A DNA stretch of 41,692 nt from NCBI GenBank assembly GCA_900315715.1, contig ONAH01000034.1, positions 1-41,692 on the forward strand. Direction: 5' to 3'. This DNA is from an uncultured Eubacteriales bacterium. GTDB lineage: Bacteria > Bacillota > Clostridia > Oscillospirales > Acutalibacteraceae. This document shows, piece after piece, positions 1 through 8,427 of the stretch (the first letter of the stretch is position 1; every line of letters begins with the position of its first letter). Below the pieces are notes generated by a model that saw nothing but the letters and a program-made list of their open reading frames with translations, had not been told where the DNA came from and ran no database searches. Both the position numbers and the translations under genes were made by a program.

Positions 1-50
1 GTATTGGAGATATACTGCTTGTCAAGGTTTATGTAGTTTTCATTAGTCAT
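1..50 (-). CDS. 5' end of a CDS cut by the window edge, possibly acetylornithine aminotransferase
   Basis: Only 16 codons are present, starting at the ATG at 50-48 and running off the left edge. A GAGGAG ribosome binding site lies at 59-64, nine bases upstream, and a promoter sits at 81-109, so the start is well supported. The peptide begins MTNENYINLDKQYISN. This opening (an acidic stretch, then LDKxYI.N) is like the N-terminus of class III aminotransferases of the ArgD type, where a TYxRxP motif normally follows; that part is outside the window. The identity is therefore a guess, while the presence of a gene is more certain. Confidence 0.5.
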   Translation of the reverse strand, partial: MTNENYINLDKQYISN

Positions 51-80
51 AATTCTCACTCCTCAAAACTAATACAATAT

Positions 81-109
81 ATTATTGCACTCAATTTAGA
101 ATTTGTCAA
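81..109 (-). promoter_or_regulatory. Sigma-A type promoter of the left-edge gene
   Basis: On the minus strand TTGACA lies at 109-104 and AATAAT at 86-81, with a 17-base spacer. It is about 30 bases upstream of the start codon at 50. Confidence 0.6.
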
Positions 110-322
110 GGGGATAATTTATTGTATCTTATTTTCATATACATAAAATGTCATTATCTATTTGCTGGTTTAGAAAATATCTGAAACATCTGCTTTCATG
201 CAACTTCATTAACGGTATTCTTTAATTGATAATAAACATCTTTATATGCTTATACAACTAATAATAACGCACCTAATTCATAAATCCATTCAATATTCTT
301 TTGCAAAAAAATTTAGTGGTTC
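110..322. other. Divergent intergenic region without a gene
   Basis: This AT-rich stretch separates the minus-strand promoter (81-109) from the plus-strand promoter (323-351). I see no open reading frame with a ribosome binding site and no clear riboswitch or terminator. Confidence 0.5.
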
Positions 323-351
323 TTGACAATATAATTCTACTATGTTATAAT
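323..351 (+). promoter_or_regulatory. Perfect sigma-A promoter of the dockerin protein gene
   Basis: TTGACA at 323-328 and TATAAT at 346-351 are both exact consensus, separated by 17 bases. TG at 343-344 makes an extended -10 element. The start codon is 32 bases downstream of the -10. Confidence 0.85.
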
Positions 352-382
352 AAAACAAATTCATTTAAAGGAGTTAGTTTTT

Positions 383-1189
383 ATGAAAAAAACTCTATCT
401 TTTGTACTAATCCTATCAATATTGTTTACTCTTGGCGGAATATCACTTACCGCCAATGCATATTCACTTCATGACTGTCCTACAACGCTTGGTGACCTTG
501 ACGGTGACGGCAGAGTTTCCGCAAAAGACAGTATGTTTATCACACAGTTTGCAATAAAAAATATAAAATACAATCAAAATCAAAAAAAATGCGCCGACAT
601 TAACGATGATGGCAGAGTATCCACTGCCGACTCTCTACTTGCACTCAGACACAGTATTGGTCTGCCAACAGGCGGAATCACCTTTCTTAAAGATGTTAGA
701 ACAGGATTTGAATATCCGTCATTTGCAGGGAGGTATTATTTCCAAAGCGGTGTAGGAAACTGGTATACTTACATTGAATTATATTCTGACGGTACTTTTA
801 CAGGTAGTTATTCCGACACAAACCTTGGCGAAAGCGGCAACGGATATAATTTCACAACATACTACAACGAATTTTCGGGCTGCTTTGACGGTCCTCACTC
901 TTCGGGCAGCTATTCATACGGTGCTCATGTAAAACAGCTGAAACTAAAATATAAGGTTGGTAATTCGGAAATAAAAACTGATCAATACGGTCAAAAAATA
1001 CGCTATGTGTATTCAAATCCGTCCGGTATTTCAGAGGGCGATTTCTTCTCATTATATGTTGAGGGAACACCTACAAACATGCTGCCGAATGATTTTTCCC
1101 AATACGTTATGTATCTTAACGACGGCACCCTCCAGTATAATGCTTTTTACAATGTATCGGGTTATTCCGTATTTTGTCAAAACAATTGA
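383..1189 (+). CDS. Secreted dockerin type I domain protein
   Basis: This 268-residue protein has a signal peptide (about residues 1-26: lysines, hydrophobic core, ANA cleavage-like motif). A dockerin type I module follows at about residues 36-96. Its two calcium-binding F-hand repeats are visible as DLDGDGRVSAKDS and DINDDGRVSTADS. Dockerins bind cohesins on scaffoldins, so the protein probably joins a cellulosome- or amylosome-like complex on the cell surface. The remaining C-terminal part of about 170 residues is rich in Tyr, Gly and Ser; I do not recognise a glycosidase or binding family in it. The dockerin is N-terminal, whereas it is usually C-terminal in enzymes. The gene has its own promoter, an AAAGGAG site at 368-374 and a terminator, so it is monocistronic. 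Confidence 0.85.
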   Translation: MKKTLSFVLILSILFTLGGISLTANAYSLHDCPTTLGDLDGDGRVSAKDSMFITQFAIKNIKYNQNQKKCADINDDGRVSTADSLLALRHSIGLPTGGITFLKDVRTGFEYPSFAGRYYFQSGVGNWYTYIELYSDGTFTGSYSDTNLGESGNGYNFTTYYNEFSGCFDGPHSSGSYSYGAHVKQLKLKYKVGNSEIKTDQYGQKIRYVYSNPSGISEGDFFSLYVEGTPTNMLPNDFSQYVMYLNDGTLQYNAFYNVSGYSVFCQNN

Positions 1190-1193
1190 TAAC

Positions 1194-1236
1194 AAGAACT
1201 GCACAATGCTTACATTGCACTGTGCAGTTCTTTTTT
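1194..1236 (+). terminator. Rho-independent terminator of the dockerin gene
   Basis: A perfect 12-bp stem (1194-1205 with 1221-1232) has a 15-base loop and is followed by a T-rich tract on the plus strand. The opposite strand lacks a T-run, so it serves the plus-strand gene although the convergent gatD ends nearby. Confidence 0.85.
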
Positions 1237-1244
1237 ATTTTTCT

Positions 1245-1961
1245 TTATTTCTTTAAAAATCTATCAACAATATACTTGTGTGCATTATTTTCTATCGTAT
1301 CGTCAAGCGGTGCAAGGTCGCTTGGCAATCCTCTTTGCTCCAGCATCAGCTTTATAATATGGTCGCTGAGCTTTGGATTTTTGGGCAAAAGTGAGCCATG
1401 CAGATACGTTGCTATTACGTTCTTGTACATTACGCCCTCATAGCCGTCAGTACCGTTGTTGCCGTTTCCGTACAGCACCTTACCCAAAGGTGTGTGATCG
1501 TTTATGTATGTTCTTCCGCCGTGGTTTTCAAAGCCAACTATCGTACCGAATGTATCATTCTCAAGCACAACGTCACTGATCAGTCGTGTTGAACCTATTT
1601 CCGTCTGAATATTGAGTATCTCAAGACCTTGTATGGTTTCATTTTCAAGCTTATAATAACTGCCTAAAAGCTGATATCCTCCACACACCGCAACAAGTAC
1701 GCCTCCGTCCTCAACATACGATGTCAGCTCCTTTTTCATAGATATAAGCTTGTCACGCACCAAGAGCTGCTCTCTGTCTGAGCCGCCGCCTAAAAACACA
1801 AGATCGTAATCTGTAAAGCTTATCTTCTCATTACCATAAATCGAATCAGTCTGTACCTCGATATTTCTCCACTCACAGCGTTTTGTCAGAGTGGTAATGT
1901 TTCCTATGTCGCCATACAGATTAAGCAAATCGGGGTAAAGGTGTGCTATCCTTAGTTTCAT
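1245..1961 (-). CDS. gatD: Lipid II isoglutaminyl synthase, glutaminase subunit GatD
   Basis: This 238-residue protein is a class I glutamine amidotransferase of the CobB/CobQ type. GatD releases ammonia from glutamine and passes it to MurT, which amidates the alpha-carboxyl of D-Glu in lipid II at the inner face of the membrane. The nucleophile is Cys93 in AVCGGYQLLG and the partner His188 is in YLHGSLL. The length matches known GatD. The start overlaps the murT stop by four bases (ATGA type), so the two are translationally coupled. The pair modifies peptidoglycan and is known to affect lysozyme and beta-lactam sensitivity in Gram-positive bacteria. Confidence 0.92.
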   Translation of the reverse strand: MKLRIAHLYPDLLNLYGDIGNITTLTKRCEWRNIEVQTDSIYGNEKISFTDYDLVFLGGGSDREQLLVRDKLISMKKELTSYVEDGGVLVAVCGGYQLLGSYYKLENETIQGLEILNIQTEIGSTRLISDVVLENDTFGTIVGFENHGGRTYINDHTPLGKVLYGNGNNGTDGYEGVMYKNVIATYLHGSLLPKNPKLSDHIIKLMLEQRGLPSDLAPLDDTIENNAHKYIVDRFLKK

Positions 1962-3289
1962 AATTCTTCCTCCAGTTCTTTCAGAATTTTCTTTGTAGAG
2001 AACAGCAGAGTATAGTTTATTACAATATACACACGCTCTCCCTTACCCTTTACAGCATTAATTATATCCTGTTTCATATCTCCGCCAACAGTCAGCTTCT
2101 TCTCATCTACACCGCTGTACTTAAACCTTACACCCATATCCTTTGCACGAATTCCAGAAGCCGTATAGCTTGTAATAGACGAATCACACAGTTTTTCAAA
2201 ATCAACATCCCACAACCACGAAACATCGTTTCCGTCAGCATCATTGTCGTTAATTCCAATGATTACGTCCTTTGTTCGCTTCTCACTGATAATGTTTCCG
2301 ATACTCTGGTTGAATCCTGCCGGGTTTTTGGCAAGGTTAAACACTACCAGCTTTCCGCCTATCGTGAACTCTTCCATTCTGCCCGACTGTCCTTTGTAAT
2401 TATGCAAGCCATCTGCTATCTTCTGCTTTTCTATTCCGCATGAGTCGGATAATGCAAATGCTCCCAATGCATTATATATATTATATATTCCTTTGCAAGG
2501 TAAATCTACATGTGTTCCTGCCACATCAAAGCTCACATAATCATCTGCTGTTATGTTACTGCCGTTGTACTGAGGTTCGGGACGCTTAAATCCGCATTTG
2601 TCACAATGGTATTTTCCAAGCTGTCCGTACTGATAAAAATCATATTTTAATTCTGTACCGCAAAAACGACAATAACGTCCCTCTCGGGTTTCATTAAGAT
2701 TTAGTCCCAGATTTTCTGTAATTCCATAGTAAAGTGTATTCTTATGAGCCTTACCCAAAGAAGCAGTAAGCGGATCATCTCCGTTTAATATCAGTGTTGC
2801 ATCCTGAGCTTTATCCAGTGCCTTCTGTATGTATGAGATAGTAGTATCTATCTCGCCGTATCTGTCCATCTGGTCACGGAAAAGATTGGTAATTACTATT
2901 TTAGTTGGTGTTAGATATTGCAAAATTATTCTTGCATACGCTTCGTCCATCTCCAGACAAGCATAATCTGCCTTTACCTTTCCTGAAAGCGTACTGTACG
3001 ACACAAATGCCGACACTACACCCGACAGCATATTTGAACCTACCGCATTACATACTACCTTATATCCCTGCTGTTTGAGCACGGTGTATATCATATTATT
3101 TGTAGTAGTTTTACCGTTAGTACCCCATACTGCGATTATACCTTTGTCTATATCGTTTGACATTCGTGTGAGAATATCCGGACATATCTTTAATGCAACC
3201 GTGCCGGGAATTGTACTGCCGTTTTTGCCGAGAAGCTTTGAGAGTGCAGAAGCAAGCTTAGCCGCCCAGACAGCAATAATTTTTCGCAT
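1958..3289 (-). CDS. murT: Lipid II isoglutaminyl synthase, ligase subunit MurT
   Basis: This 443-residue Mur-ligase-like protein uses ATP to activate the glutamate carboxyl of lipid II for amidation with ammonia from GatD. The P-loop is WGTNGKTTTN at about residues 55-64. A Cys4 zinc ribbon typical of MurT lies in the middle domain (C207xxC210 and C229xxC232). A C-terminal DUF1727 domain follows. The start is preceded by AGAGGT about seven bases upstream. A promoter lies at 3350-3378. It is the first gene of a two-gene operon with gatD. Confidence 0.93.
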   Translation of the reverse strand: MRKIIAVWAAKLASALSKLLGKNGSTIPGTVALKICPDILTRMSNDIDKGIIAVWGTNGKTTTNNMIYTVLKQQGYKVVCNAVGSNMLSGVVSAFVSYSTLSGKVKADYACLEMDEAYARIILQYLTPTKIVITNLFRDQMDRYGEIDTTISYIQKALDKAQDATLILNGDDPLTASLGKAHKNTLYYGITENLGLNLNETREGRYCRFCGTELKYDFYQYGQLGKYHCDKCGFKRPEPQYNGSNITADDYVSFDVAGTHVDLPCKGIYNIYNALGAFALSDSCGIEKQKIADGLHNYKGQSGRMEEFTIGGKLVVFNLAKNPAGFNQSIGNIISEKRTKDVIIGINDNDADGNDVSWLWDVDFEKLCDSSITSYTASGIRAKDMGVRFKYSGVDEKKLTVGGDMKQDIINAVKGKGERVYIVINYTLLFSTKKILKELEEEL

Positions 3290-3349
3290 ATTATTACCTC
3301 TACTTCCTGTAATTTTATCTGTATTAATTCTATGTTACAGCTATTAGAT

Positions 3350-3378
3350 ATAATACCATTACTTTACATATTTGTCAA
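3350..3378 (-). promoter_or_regulatory. Promoter of murT-gatD
   Basis: On the minus strand TTGACA (3378-3373) and TATTAT (3355-3350) are separated by 17 bases, about 60 bases upstream of the murT start. Confidence 0.75.
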
Positions 3379-3493
3379 ACGTATAGGACAACTACTTTGA
3401 GACATTTTGCGTTCATAGTAAAATATAATTTGTACTTTTTCGCTCACAATAATTATTATTTCTACATAACAATATAAAAATCCATATATTGCC

Positions 3494-4369
3494 CTATATC
3501 AACGCATAAATATCCTCCGGAGAAATATCAGGGTGAAGTGCAACGTTAATCGACATTCCTATAAGTGTTGAGGCGCGCTCCACAAGTAAATCAACGTCTC
3601 TCGGTGTGACAACCATACCTCTGCTGTTGTAGTAAACTATCTCTCTTAGTTTCTCGCTCTCCTCCTCGTTGTCGGGATATATTAAGTCTGCAACAAGAGT
3701 TGCGGCATCAACAACTGTCGGAACCCCTATCCCGATAACAGGAATACCCATTGTATCTTTGTTTAAAGCAAGTCGGTTGTTTCCGACTCCCGCCCCCGGT
3801 GCTATACCCGTATCTGATATCTGAACTGTACAGCCAAGCCTATACAAACGTCGTGAAGCAAGGGCGTCAACCGCAATAATGCAGGATATATCTGTATTTG
3901 TTTTTATTCCACATATCATCTCTCCTAGTTCAATGCCCGTTTGTCCCAGCACCCCCGGAGAAAATGTACATACACTGCGTAGCCCCTCAAATCCAAGTGA
4001 TTTTGCAATTTCGCCTTTTATGTGTCGTGTTGCAAGAATTTTGGAGGCTGTTTTGGGACCAATCGCATCAGGCGTAATATTGTGGTTGCCAATACCCACC
4101 ACAAGAACAGTACCATCTTTCGGCACAAGGCGGCGTATCTGTTCACCAATCTCTGCCACTCTCACGTCTGTTGCTGTGAAATTATCCGTCAGTGCCTTAA
4201 ATTCACAGGTAATATATGTTCCTTTTTCACGATTTATTGCAGACGTGTCGTTTATCTTCATTCGTGTTATTTTCATATCTGAGGTTCTTGTTGTAATGGT
4301 ATCTATACCGCTGTCGCTTTCGTTTATTAGTTCGCTTTCTTCAAGGGCAAGGTCTGTGCGTATCTGCAT
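3494..4369 (-). CDS. gpr: Germination protease GPR
   Basis: GPR is the A25-family protease that degrades small acid-soluble spore proteins at germination; it is made as a zymogen in the forespore. The start is placed at 4369, giving 291 residues, because a CGGAGA site (4378-4383) sits just upstream and MQIRTDLALE is the usual N-terminus. The upstream in-frame extension to 4429 has no ribosome binding site. The TDLALE motif resembles the propeptide cleavage site known in Bacillus GPR. GPR-like motifs follow, such as VVGIGNHNITPDAIGP and FSPGVLGQTGIE. The gene marks the host as a spore-forming lineage. I could not identify a convincing sigma-G promoter. Confidence 0.93.
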   Translation of the reverse strand: MQIRTDLALEESELINESDSGIDTITTRTSDMKITRMKINDTSAINREKGTYITCEFKALTDNFTATDVRVAEIGEQIRRLVPKDGTVLVVGIGNHNITPDAIGPKTASKILATRHIKGEIAKSLGFEGLRSVCTFSPGVLGQTGIELGEMICGIKTNTDISCIIAVDALASRRLYRLGCTVQISDTGIAPGAGVGNNRLALNKDTMGIPVIGIGVPTVVDAATLVADLIYPDNEEESEKLREIVYYNSRGMVVTPRDVDLLVERASTLIGMSINVALHPDISPEDIYALI

Positions 4370-4431
4370 AGTTATTATCTCCGTTATGTTTTTTATTATT
4401 TTAGACAATAACAGCAAAAATATACACACAT

Positions 4432-4461
4432 AAAAAGCGGTACACCTTTGAGATGTACCGC
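4432..4461 (-). terminator. Terminator of the glycogen operon
   Basis: On the minus strand a GC-rich stem (GCGGTACA with TGTACCGC, nine-base loop, 4437-4461) is followed by TTTTT. It lies 24 bases after the glgA stop and separates glgA from gpr. Confidence 0.85.
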
Positions 4462-4484
4462 ATTATTAGTAGTTTTATTTTTTA

Positions 4485-5918
4485 TTACGGATTTGGCTGA
4501 CGGAGTGCGTCATTGTATAGATTAATGTAATCACTTGCCGATCTGTCCCAGCTGTTATCGGAGTTCATAGCTCTCCAAATAAGCTTAACCCAACCGTCTC
4601 TGTTCCAATATCCACCAATTGCACGGTTTACTGCTCCTACCATATCCCATGTATCGTAGTTGCGGAATGTAAAGCCGTTGCCGTAGCCGTCCTGACTGTC
4701 GTGTATAGAGTCTTTAAGTCCGCCTACTTCTCTTACAACAGGAATTGTACCGTAACGCAGTGCTATCATCTGAGAAAGTCCGCATGGCTCACTCTTTGAC
4801 GGCATAAGGAATATATCAGAACCTGAGTATATCTTTCTTGCAAGCTCATTTACATAGCCGAAACATGAGCATACTCTGCCCGGATATCTCCACTGAAGAT
4901 TACGGAAGAAGTCTTCATACTCTGCGTCGCCTGATCCAAGAATTACGAACTGACAATCATTATTCTGAAGAATATTGTCAATACCGTCACGTACAAGGTC
5001 AAGACCCTTATGAGATACAAGACGTGATACCATACTTACTATCGGAATATCTTCTCTTCTCTCAAGATTAAGTCTTTCCTGTAATCTTCTCTTACACTCA
5101 TTCTTGCCATACAGATTATCAGCTGTATAATTTGCATAGAGATGATAGTCAGTTGCCGGATCATAGCTTGCGTTATCTATTCCGTTGAGAATACCGCAAA
5201 GCTTATAGTGGAACAGATTAAGAGCTGTATCAAGGCCATGACTAAACCACGGATCTTTTATCTCAAGAGCATAACTCGGAGATACTGTTGTTACCTTTGT
5301 TGAACAAACTATTGCACCCTTCATCATGTTGAGCTTGCCGTCCTGATCAAGAATAGCACCGTCCTGTGCAGGAATACCTACTATATCTTCATTAAGATCC
5401 CATCCGTACTTTCCTTGATACTGTATGTTATGAATAGTAAATACACTCTTAATATCATGATACCAACCGTTCTTGGAATAGAACAAATAATAATATGTTG
5501 GAACAAGGGAGGTCTGCCAGTCATTGCAATGTATTATGTCGGGCTTAAAGTCAACATACGGAAGCATTTCCAGACATGCACGTGAGAAGAAACAATATCT
5601 CTCTGCATCATCATAGAAACCGTAAAGACCATTACGCTTGAAGTAATACTCGTTGTCAATAAAATAATAGAGAACTCCGTTATAACGTGCCTCAAACACT
5701 CCGCAATACTGGTGACGCCATGATACGGGTACAGTAAAGCTTGTGATATAATGCATCGTGTCACGAAGGCTCTGAGGAATGTCTCCGTAAAGGGGCATTA
5801 CTACTCGACAGCCTACCATTCTCTGACGAAGTGCCTGCGGAAGTGAGCCTGCAACATCGCCAAGTCCGCCCGACGCAGCAAAGGGTTTAGCCTCGCTGGT
5901 ACAAAACAATACTCTCAT
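4485..5918 (-). CDS. glgA: Glycogen synthase (GT5, ADP-glucose dependent)
   Basis: This 477-residue protein has the full length of bacterial GlgA and transfers glucose from ADP-glucose to a growing alpha-1,4-glucan. The N-terminal loop is PFAASGGLGDVAG. The conserved Lys of the KxGGL ADP-glucose-binding motif (Lys15 in the E. coli enzyme) is Ala here. The C-terminal nucleotide-binding signature is intact: MPSKSEPCGLSQMIALRYGT, including the conserved Glu and Cys. The start has an AGGAGG site. It is the last gene of glgB-glgC-glgD-glgA, 61 bases after glgD, and is followed by a terminator. The loop substitution may be common in this clade. Confidence 0.93.
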   Translation of the reverse strand: MRVLFCTSEAKPFAASGGLGDVAGSLPQALRQRMVGCRVVMPLYGDIPQSLRDTMHYITSFTVPVSWRHQYCGVFEARYNGVLYYFIDNEYYFKRNGLYGFYDDAERYCFFSRACLEMLPYVDFKPDIIHCNDWQTSLVPTYYYLFYSKNGWYHDIKSVFTIHNIQYQGKYGWDLNEDIVGIPAQDGAILDQDGKLNMMKGAIVCSTKVTTVSPSYALEIKDPWFSHGLDTALNLFHYKLCGILNGIDNASYDPATDYHLYANYTADNLYGKNECKRRLQERLNLERREDIPIVSMVSRLVSHKGLDLVRDGIDNILQNNDCQFVILGSGDAEYEDFFRNLQWRYPGRVCSCFGYVNELARKIYSGSDIFLMPSKSEPCGLSQMIALRYGTIPVVREVGGLKDSIHDSQDGYGNGFTFRNYDTWDMVGAVNRAIGGYWNRDGWVKLIWRAMNSDNSWDRSASDYINLYNDALRQPNP

Positions 5919-5979
5919 TTTTATAACCTCCTAATTTTGGACAATTTTCAAATATATTCAACAAAGAAATATGGTTTTA

Positions 5980-7098
5980 TTATACCACACTCTTCTTTGA
6001 AATGCAAACAGGATATGAATCTATTCCGCAAAGCATACGCTTCGGAGATACCACAACGTCCTTATCGCATACTACATAGTTAAGCGTTGTATCTGCTCCT
6101 ATCTCGCAATCCTGCATTATTATGCAGTTTGATACCTTAGCACCCTTTGCAATACGAACGCCCTTAAAGATAATACTGTTCTCTACTTCACCCTCTATTA
6201 CACAACCAGGGCTGATAAGAGAATTCTTAACTTTACTGCTTAATCCATACTTTGTGGGCATATCATCTCTTACTTTTGTATAAATCGGATTTCTCATGTT
6301 AAAAAGCTCTGCACGAACATCTGCATCAAGAAGATCCATATTAGCCTTGAAATATGTCTGAATTGAATCTATATTTGCAAAATAACCTGTTATCTCATAA
6401 CCGAATGTCTTATACTCTTTAACATTAGTCTGAACAACATCTCTTGCAAAATCATACTTACTGCGGCTCAAGCAGCTATCTACAATATCAAGCAGTAATG
6501 TCTTGCTGATTATAGCTGTATTAACCATGCAAGCACCTGACTCTACATTTCTCGGATTAATCAATACCTCAGAAATTCTCTGATTTGAATCAAGTGAAAG
6601 CACTACATTTTCTGTATTTCTATTATTGTTTAGCGGTTCTCTGTGATAGCAGAGCGTAATATCAGCATTGTTTTTCATATGAGCATTAAACATCTGCTGA
6701 TAGTCAATATTCACAACTGACATCGAACTTGATACAAGAAGATAATCTTCATAGCAATTGTTTATAAAATCTCTTATCGCATCTACTGTCTGTACAAATG
6801 TATTGTACTTATCAACTGTATTCTCAAACGGCGGGAGGAATGTTAATCCGCCTCTTCTTCTTGACAGATTATAAGCTTTACCTGAACCAATATGATCCAT
6901 AAGTGATAGGTAATTATTCTTTGTGACAACACCTATCTTGCTGATACCTGAATTTACCATATTTGATAAAGAGAAATCTATCAGTCTGTATTTTGCACCG
7001 AACGGAATTGAGCTGAATGTTCTCAGCGTTGTGAGTTCGGGAATATAGCTATCCTGAAAGTTTGTGAGCAGTAAGCCCACCATATTTCTTCCTGCCAT
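5980..7098 (-). CDS. glgD: Glucose-1-phosphate adenylyltransferase subunit GlgD
   Basis: This 372-residue protein is a GlgC paralogue with the nucleotidyltransferase fold at the N-terminus and a left-handed beta-helix at the C-terminus. In Firmicutes GlgD pairs with GlgC and usually contributes regulation or stability more than catalysis. That fits its altered N-terminal loop: GLLLTNFQDSYIPEL in place of the glycine-rich GGQGSRLG seen in GlgC. It retains the FGAKYRLIDFSLSNMVNSGI motif. The start codon follows the glgC stop without a gap (TAAATG), with AGGGGG just upstream inside glgC, so the subunits are translationally coupled. Confidence 0.92.
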   Translation of the reverse strand: MAGRNMVGLLLTNFQDSYIPELTTLRTFSSIPFGAKYRLIDFSLSNMVNSGISKIGVVTKNNYLSLMDHIGSGKAYNLSRRRGGLTFLPPFENTVDKYNTFVQTVDAIRDFINNCYEDYLLVSSSMSVVNIDYQQMFNAHMKNNADITLCYHREPLNNNRNTENVVLSLDSNQRISEVLINPRNVESGACMVNTAIISKTLLLDIVDSCLSRSKYDFARDVVQTNVKEYKTFGYEITGYFANIDSIQTYFKANMDLLDADVRAELFNMRNPIYTKVRDDMPTKYGLSSKVKNSLISPGCVIEGEVENSIIFKGVRIAKGAKVSNCIIMQDCEIGADTTLNYVVCDKDVVVSPKRMLCGIDSYPVCISKKSVV

Positions 7099-8313
7099 TT
7101 AGTTCACCCCCTGTACGTCAGAATCTATCATTTCCTTAGCCGTAACTACTGCGCCTTCGCCTACTGTAAGATTCTCACCGATAACGGTAATTCCCCAATC
7201 ATCACGGTTTTCCATATCCTCAGGGCGTGAGCCTACTATTGCATTCTTGCCGATAGTCGTACCTTCTGCTACTATTGCATAACTTACCTGTGCACCCTCT
7301 TCTACTACTACTCCGGGGAATAGAATTGAGTCTGTTACTACTGCACCTTTCTTTACGGTTACACCGTGGAAAAGCATTGAGAATTCCAGTGATCCATAAA
7401 CATTACAGCCGTCTGCTATCATTGAATTCTGGATATCTGCACAATCTGCTACGAAATGCGGTGGCATCATCGGGTTTCGTGAGTATATCTTATTCTTCTT
7501 CTCTGTAAGGTCTAGCTTTGTCTTTGGATCAAGGAGATCCATATTAGCCTCCCAAAGGCTGTCGATAGTTCCAACGTCTTTCCAGTAGCCTTCAAATTCG
7601 TATGCAAACATTCTCTCTCCGTTTGCAAGCATTGCAGGAAGAACATTCTTACCAAAATCGTTTGAGCTGTTTGGATCCTGTGCGTCCATTATCAGATACT
7701 TTTTAAGTTTATCCCAGCTGAACACATAGATACCCATTGAAGCATTTGTGCTCTTCGGGTGTGCAGGCTTCTCCTCAAACTCATATATAGAGCCATCAGG
7801 GTTTGTATTCATTATTCCAAAACGTGATGCCTCTTCCAGCGGAACATCTATTACTGCAATCGTGCAGTCTGCATTATGCTCTGTATGGAAAGAAATCATC
7901 TTGGAGTAGTCCATTTTGTATATGTGGTCGCCTGACAGAATCAGCACATATTCAGGATCATATCTCTCAATAAAGTTGATATTCTGATATATTGCATTTG
8001 CCGTACCCGAATACCAGTTTGCACCGTCCTTTTGCTCATACGGCGAAAGTATATGAACACCTGCGTTGTCGTTGTCAAGATCCCAGGGCTGTCCGTTGCC
8101 CAAATAGTCGTTAAGTACAAGTGGCTGATACTGTGTTAGAACGCCGACTGCCTCTATACCTGAGTTAGCACAGTTTGAGAGAGGAAAGTCGATTATTCTG
8201 TATTTTCCGCCAAACGGAACGGCAGGCTTTGCGACTTTTCGTGTTAATACGCCAAGTCTGCTGCCCTGTCCTCCCGCAAGGAGCATTGCCACTACCTCCT
8301 GCTTTGGTAGCAT
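7099..8313 (-). CDS. glgC: Glucose-1-phosphate adenylyltransferase, catalytic subunit GlgC
   Basis: GlgC makes ADP-glucose from glucose-1-phosphate and ATP, the committed step of glycogen synthesis. The catalytic loop is [14 protein letters not shown], and [20 protein letters not shown] and [10 protein letters not shown] follow. A beta-helix domain ends the protein. I start it at 8313 (404 residues, MLPKQEVV) because GGAGG lies eight bases upstream; an earlier in-frame ATG at 8328 overlaps that ribosome binding site. It lies 114 bases downstream of glgB and is fused end to start with glgD. Confidence 0.95.
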   Translation of the reverse strand: MLPKQEVVAMLLAGGQGSRLGVLTRKVAKPAVPFGGKYRIIDFPLSNCANSGIEAVGVLTQYQPLVLNDYLGNGQPWDLDNDNAGVHILSPYEQKDGANWYSGTANAIYQNINFIERYDPEYVLILSGDHIYKMDYSKMISFHTEHNADCTIAVIDVPLEEASRFGIMNTNPDGSIYEFEEKPAHPKSTNASMGIYVFSWDKLKKYLIMDAQDPNSSNDFGKNVLPAMLANGERMFAYEFEGYWKDVGTIDSLWEANMDLLDPKTKLDLTEKKNKIYSRNPMMPPHFVADCADIQNSMIADGCNVYGSLEFSMLFHGVTVKKGAVVTDSILFPGVVVEEGAQVSYAIVAEGTTIGKNAIVGSRPEDMENRDDWGITVIGENLTVGEGAVVTAKEMIDSDVQGVN

Positions 8314-8427
8314 AATTAAGTCCTCCATTCATAATTTTTTGTTTATTATTTAGCATTCTATAATATAGTAAATATCTATTTAATAGCCGATGCAAGGAGC
8401 ATCGAATATTCTGCTGATTTAATGGAT

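Noticed and set aside
4369..4470. Sigma-G promoter before gpr
   Set aside because: A TGTATA-like element exists, but no matching -10 element at the right distance could be defended.
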